Made by a program: the position numbers and the translations under genes
Shown here: one piece after another, positions 6,444 to 8,511 of the stretch
Layout of the letters: each line of letters starts with the position of its first letter
Numbering within the stretch: the stretch's first letter is position 1
Notes under the pieces: model-generated
Seen by the model: the letters and a program-made list of their open reading frames with translations, nothing else
What the model was told of the DNA's origin: nothing
Database searches by the model: none
NCBI GenBank assembly: GCA_937894955.1
Contig: CALAXO010000160.1
Span: 1-8,511 of the forward strand
DNA: 8,511 bases
Source of the DNA: an uncultured Clostridia bacterium
GTDB taxonomy: Bacteria; Bacillota; Clostridia; Christensenellales; CAG-138
Reading direction: 5' to 3'

Positions 6444-7112
6444 TTATTCAACAAAGTCTATATAGCCGGCGTAAGGGATAATACTCGGGTTAAAAACCCC
6501 GATCGAACCGCAAACGATGATTATCCCCTCGGTAAATTCCGGATTGCAGGAATAGACGGTAATGTAATCTCCGCATCCGCCATCGTAATCGGGAGCTCCG
6601 GCGATCTCGTTATAACGCCTTATCAACTCCATTTCAAGTTCCCTCGAGCCGAGACCGTAGCCCTCCGCCCGAACCTCAAAGTAAATGCTTCTTGCCTGTT
6701 CAACCGTCAGTCTCGGAGTGTCCGACGGGAGCGCTCCCATTATCGTCTCAATCTGCCTGATATAACCCTCTCTAAGCAGCTCTGACGTAGCCCCTTTATA
6801 ACCCATTTCAAAGCTTTCGAGCTGCCGCCTCTGCTCATCGGAAGCATGCGCACAGCAGTACTCATAAAGTGACGTTTCGTCACCATAGCTCCTGTTCCTG
6901 ATGGTGTTAATCACTTCATCGTTTGCGGCATCAACCTTTTCGGAATCGTCCTGTTCCTGCTCGTTCACAGCATCAACCCTTTCGGAAACATCCTGTTCCT
7001 GCTCGGAAGCTTTGCTTCTGTCCGAAGTGACTGCATGAGCAGCAATGCAGCCGAGAGCGAGCGCAACCGCACATGCAAGTGCGATGATGATGGTAAGAGT
7101 TTTCTTTTTCAT
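6444..7112 (-). CDS. Small exported protein or lipoprotein, first of two tandem paralogues
   Basis: 222 residues, beginning at an ATG with AAGGAGG 8 nt upstream. The signal peptide (MKKKTLTIIIAL...LALGC) has Cys22 at the same place as in its paralogue. The -3 residue is Ala rather than Leu, and AHA at 25-27 offers a competing signal peptidase I site, so it may be lipidated or released. Residues 37-64 are an acidic linker made of two 14-residue repeats (EQEQD.SE.VDA.N). The conserved part contains SLYEYC (81-86), SDEQRRQLES (91-100), LPSDTPRLTVEQA (128-140) and AGAPDYDGGCGDYITVY (171-187). It has extra cysteines (86, 87, 180, 189, 201) compared with its paralogue, which could form disulfides. 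It starts 18 nt after the large secreted protein and ends 29 nt before its paralogue, so the three are almost certainly co-transcribed. No function can be assigned. Confidence 0.85.
   Translation of the reverse strand: MKKKTLTIIIALACAVALALGCIAAHAVTSDRSKASEQEQDVSERVDAVNEQEQDDSEKVDAANDEVINTIRNRSYGDETSLYEYCCAHASDEQRRQLESFEMGYKGATSELLREGYIRQIETIMGALPSDTPRLTVEQARSIYFEVRAEGYGLGSRELEMELIRRYNEIAGAPDYDGGCGDYITVYSCNPEFTEGIIIVCGSIGVFNPSIIPYAGYIDFVE
6928..7011 (-). repeat. Two tandem 42-bp repeats in the linker of the first paralogue
   Basis: The units at 6928-6969 and 6970-7011 are in frame and mostly identical, both starting GCATCAACC on the plus strand and containing TCCTGTTCCTGCTCG or close to it. 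They encode two acidic 14-residue blocks (EQEQDVSERVDAVN and EQEQDDSEKVDAAN). The paralogous gene lacks the repeat. Confidence 0.85.
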
Positions 7113-7130
7113 AATAAATTCCTCCTTGAA

Positions 7131-8511
7131 TTATTTATTGTAGTATAAAGTGTAATTGCGTATCTTCCCGCCGGAATCCGATACTTCGATGAAATATCGG
7201 GTATTCTGCTGCATGCTTACGGTTAAGCTTGAAGTTCCTGTGGAAACGATTTCTTTGAGCTTGTTCCCGTAAGTGTCGTATACGGCTAATGTAACATTAT
7301 ATGCCGACGTATCAATCGATGTCGAAAACGTGTACTCACCGCTCGATGCAGGAGTGAATGCATAGCAATCGATATCTCCGAGATAGTCAAACATTGCAGA
7401 GAAAGATGTTCTGCTGATCGTTGTACTTGTTTTCAGCGTTTCTCCCGCCTTATCCTTGAACGAAAACGGTGTGTACAACGAATCTTCATTGTGCCCGTTC
7501 CCATGCACATAATCAATTATCGGCGATTTCTTTATCAGATAATAGCGCACACCGTCATCATACCCCCCTTCCCTTGCCGCAGTTGCAATATTGCTGTCAG
7601 TAATAACGACACGAGTGTCAAACGACAAATTGGTTGCCTTAGCGCCTCCGGGTTTATGCGACCATGTTCCGTCACTGTGCCGCATATAGAAATGATAGTC
7701 GTACGCAATACCGATGGTCAAAGCTATCTTTCTGTACCCGGCTGGAACGGATGCAGTTTGTGTTGTTTGCGTTACGACCCATTCCGCACCATCTCTGCTT
7801 CGCATTTCCGCAAAATCACCCATCATCTTCTGTTCGAGATAGTTCAGAGCAGCAGTCGGAGTTGCATTTGGGCCACGCAAATACTGATATCTTTCTTGGT
7901 TGAGGTCTTCGAATCTCTGATTATCCCGAATAAACTCCCCGGGCTGCTGTTTATATGGGTTGGAGCTAGTTCCAACTGTTGCATGAACATGCATTGCATA
8001 TCCGTAACAATTCATGTTGTATTGCAGCTTGTCACGATACTTTGCCGTCATTGCATAAGTTGAATACATGCGATCTATGCTGATCGGACTTGCAGTGTAC
8101 GTTATGTGCAGCTCCGGCTTGTGCGGAGATTCAGCATCGGAACTGTAAAAGGTCGTCCATTGGGATGTTCCGCTTTCGGTATTGTCTTTTACAACAAAGC
8201 CGTAGTTTGAGCGCGCTCCGCTGACCCAATCACGAACGATTGACGTTACGCCCATTTTGAACCAGTTCCCGCTGTCGGCAGCTGCAACAGTGGAAACATC
8301 GGTTGTTGAGTTTCCGGGTTTTGTGTTCCAAGTTATGGTTTTTGAAGACCAGCTTGAAGTAACCCGGTATGCGCGTGTCTGCGGAGTTGAACCGCCCTGT
8401 TTTTCCATTCGCAAATATGCATTTGTGACAGTGCCGCCGACAGTTGACGGAATGGTAAAACGGATATAAGTTCGGCTGATGTTGTATGAGCTGCTTCTGC
8501 CTGTTCGCAAA
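7131..8511 (-). CDS. C-terminal part of a large secreted protein: DNRLRE domain, Cys/His domain, PPC-like domain (5' end beyond window)
   Basis: About 460 codons are visible and the frame is still open at the right edge. The first codon (8508-8510) is TTG, encoding Leu inside a DNRLRE-type strand (LRTGRSSS...RTYIRFTIPS), so the true start and signal peptide lie outside. Partial numbering: DNRLRE-type beta domain about 1-140, with the typical TITWNTKP and ending TSIVRDWVSG...YGFVVKD...ELHITY; central domain about 145-340, with NMNCYGYAM (Cys168) and YHFYMRHSDGTWSHKPGG (His273); PPC-like beta domain about 345-459, with DYLGDIDCYAFTP and YFIEVSDSGG. A Cys followed about 100 residues later by His suggests a papain- or NlpC-like hydrolase, but no family is certain. 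DNRLRE and PPC domains occur on extracellular enzymes and often mediate adhesion or folding. It heads, as far as visible, the operon with the two paralogous exported proteins. Confidence 0.85.
   Translation of the reverse strand, partial: LRTGRSSSYNISRTYIRFTIPSTVGGTVTNAYLRMEKQGGSTPQTRAYRVTSSWSSKTITWNTKPGNSTTDVSTVAAADSGNWFKMGVTSIVRDWVSGARSNYGFVVKDNTESGTSQWTTFYSSDAESPHKPELHITYTASPISIDRMYSTYAMTAKYRDKLQYNMNCYGYAMHVHATVGTSSNPYKQQPGEFIRDNQRFEDLNQERYQYLRGPNATPTAALNYLEQKMMGDFAEMRSRDGAEWVVTQTTQTASVPAGYRKIALTIGIAYDYHFYMRHSDGTWSHKPGGAKATNLSFDTRVVITDSNIATAAREGGYDDGVRYYLIKKSPIIDYVHGNGHNEDSLYTPFSFKDKAGETLKTSTTISRTSFSAMFDYLGDIDCYAFTPASSGEYTFSTSIDTSAYNVTLAVYDTYGNKLKEIVSTGTSSLTVSMQQNTRYFIEVSDSGGKIRNYTLYYNK

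Noticed and set aside
7491..8063. Plus-strand 190-codon frame opposite the DNRLRE protein
   Set aside because: It is the antisense shadow of a coding gene with several identifiable domains, with no start signal or similarity of its own.

Overview
The window looks like chromosomal DNA from an anaerobic Firmicute of class Clostridia, probably a gut or rumen Oscillospirales/Ruminococcaceae-type organism. The grounds are strong AGGAGG-type ribosome binding sites, base composition that looks roughly balanced (not computed), a C-terminal type I dockerin on a secreted protease, and lipoprotein and secreted-protein architectures typical of that group. Taxonomy is inference. All supported genes lie on the minus strand, so transcription runs from high to low coordinates.

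Right part (8511 to about 5720): a compact operon that enters from beyond the right edge. Its first visible gene is the 5'-truncated end of a large secreted protein: a DNRLRE-type beta domain, a central domain with an Asn-Cys-Tyr-Gly-Tyr motif and a later His-Phe-Tyr...Ser-His-Lys-Pro motif, and a PPC-like C-terminal domain. Two tandem paralogous small exported proteins follow 18 and 29 nt apart, each with a signal peptide ending Leu-Gly-Cys. A perfect 12-bp-stem hairpin (5720-5750) closes the unit. The gene set suggests an extracellular enzyme with two surface partners, but its function is unknown.

Middle part (5642 to 3134): housekeeping genes. A divergent ribose-phosphate pyrophosphokinase (prs-like) has a near-consensus promoter (TTGAAT-N17-TATAAT). 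It is followed, after a GC-rich hairpin, by rarA (mgsA), the AAA+ ATPase of replication-fork maintenance.

Left part (3133 to 1): a secreted zinc metalloprotease (HEYQH motif, resembling the M30/hyicolysin group) with a BIG2 domain, a beta-sandwich domain and a dockerin. It is preceded by an elaborate hairpin that overlaps a possible promoter. After its stop there is about 330 bp without a convincing gene, then the N-terminus of an unrecognised membrane-anchored protein cut by the left edge.

The most unusual content is the DNRLRE/Cys-His/PPC protein with its paralogous pair. The dockerin-bearing protease and the altered active-site motifs of the PRPP synthetase come next. No RNA genes, CRISPR arrays, insertion sequences or attachment sites were seen.
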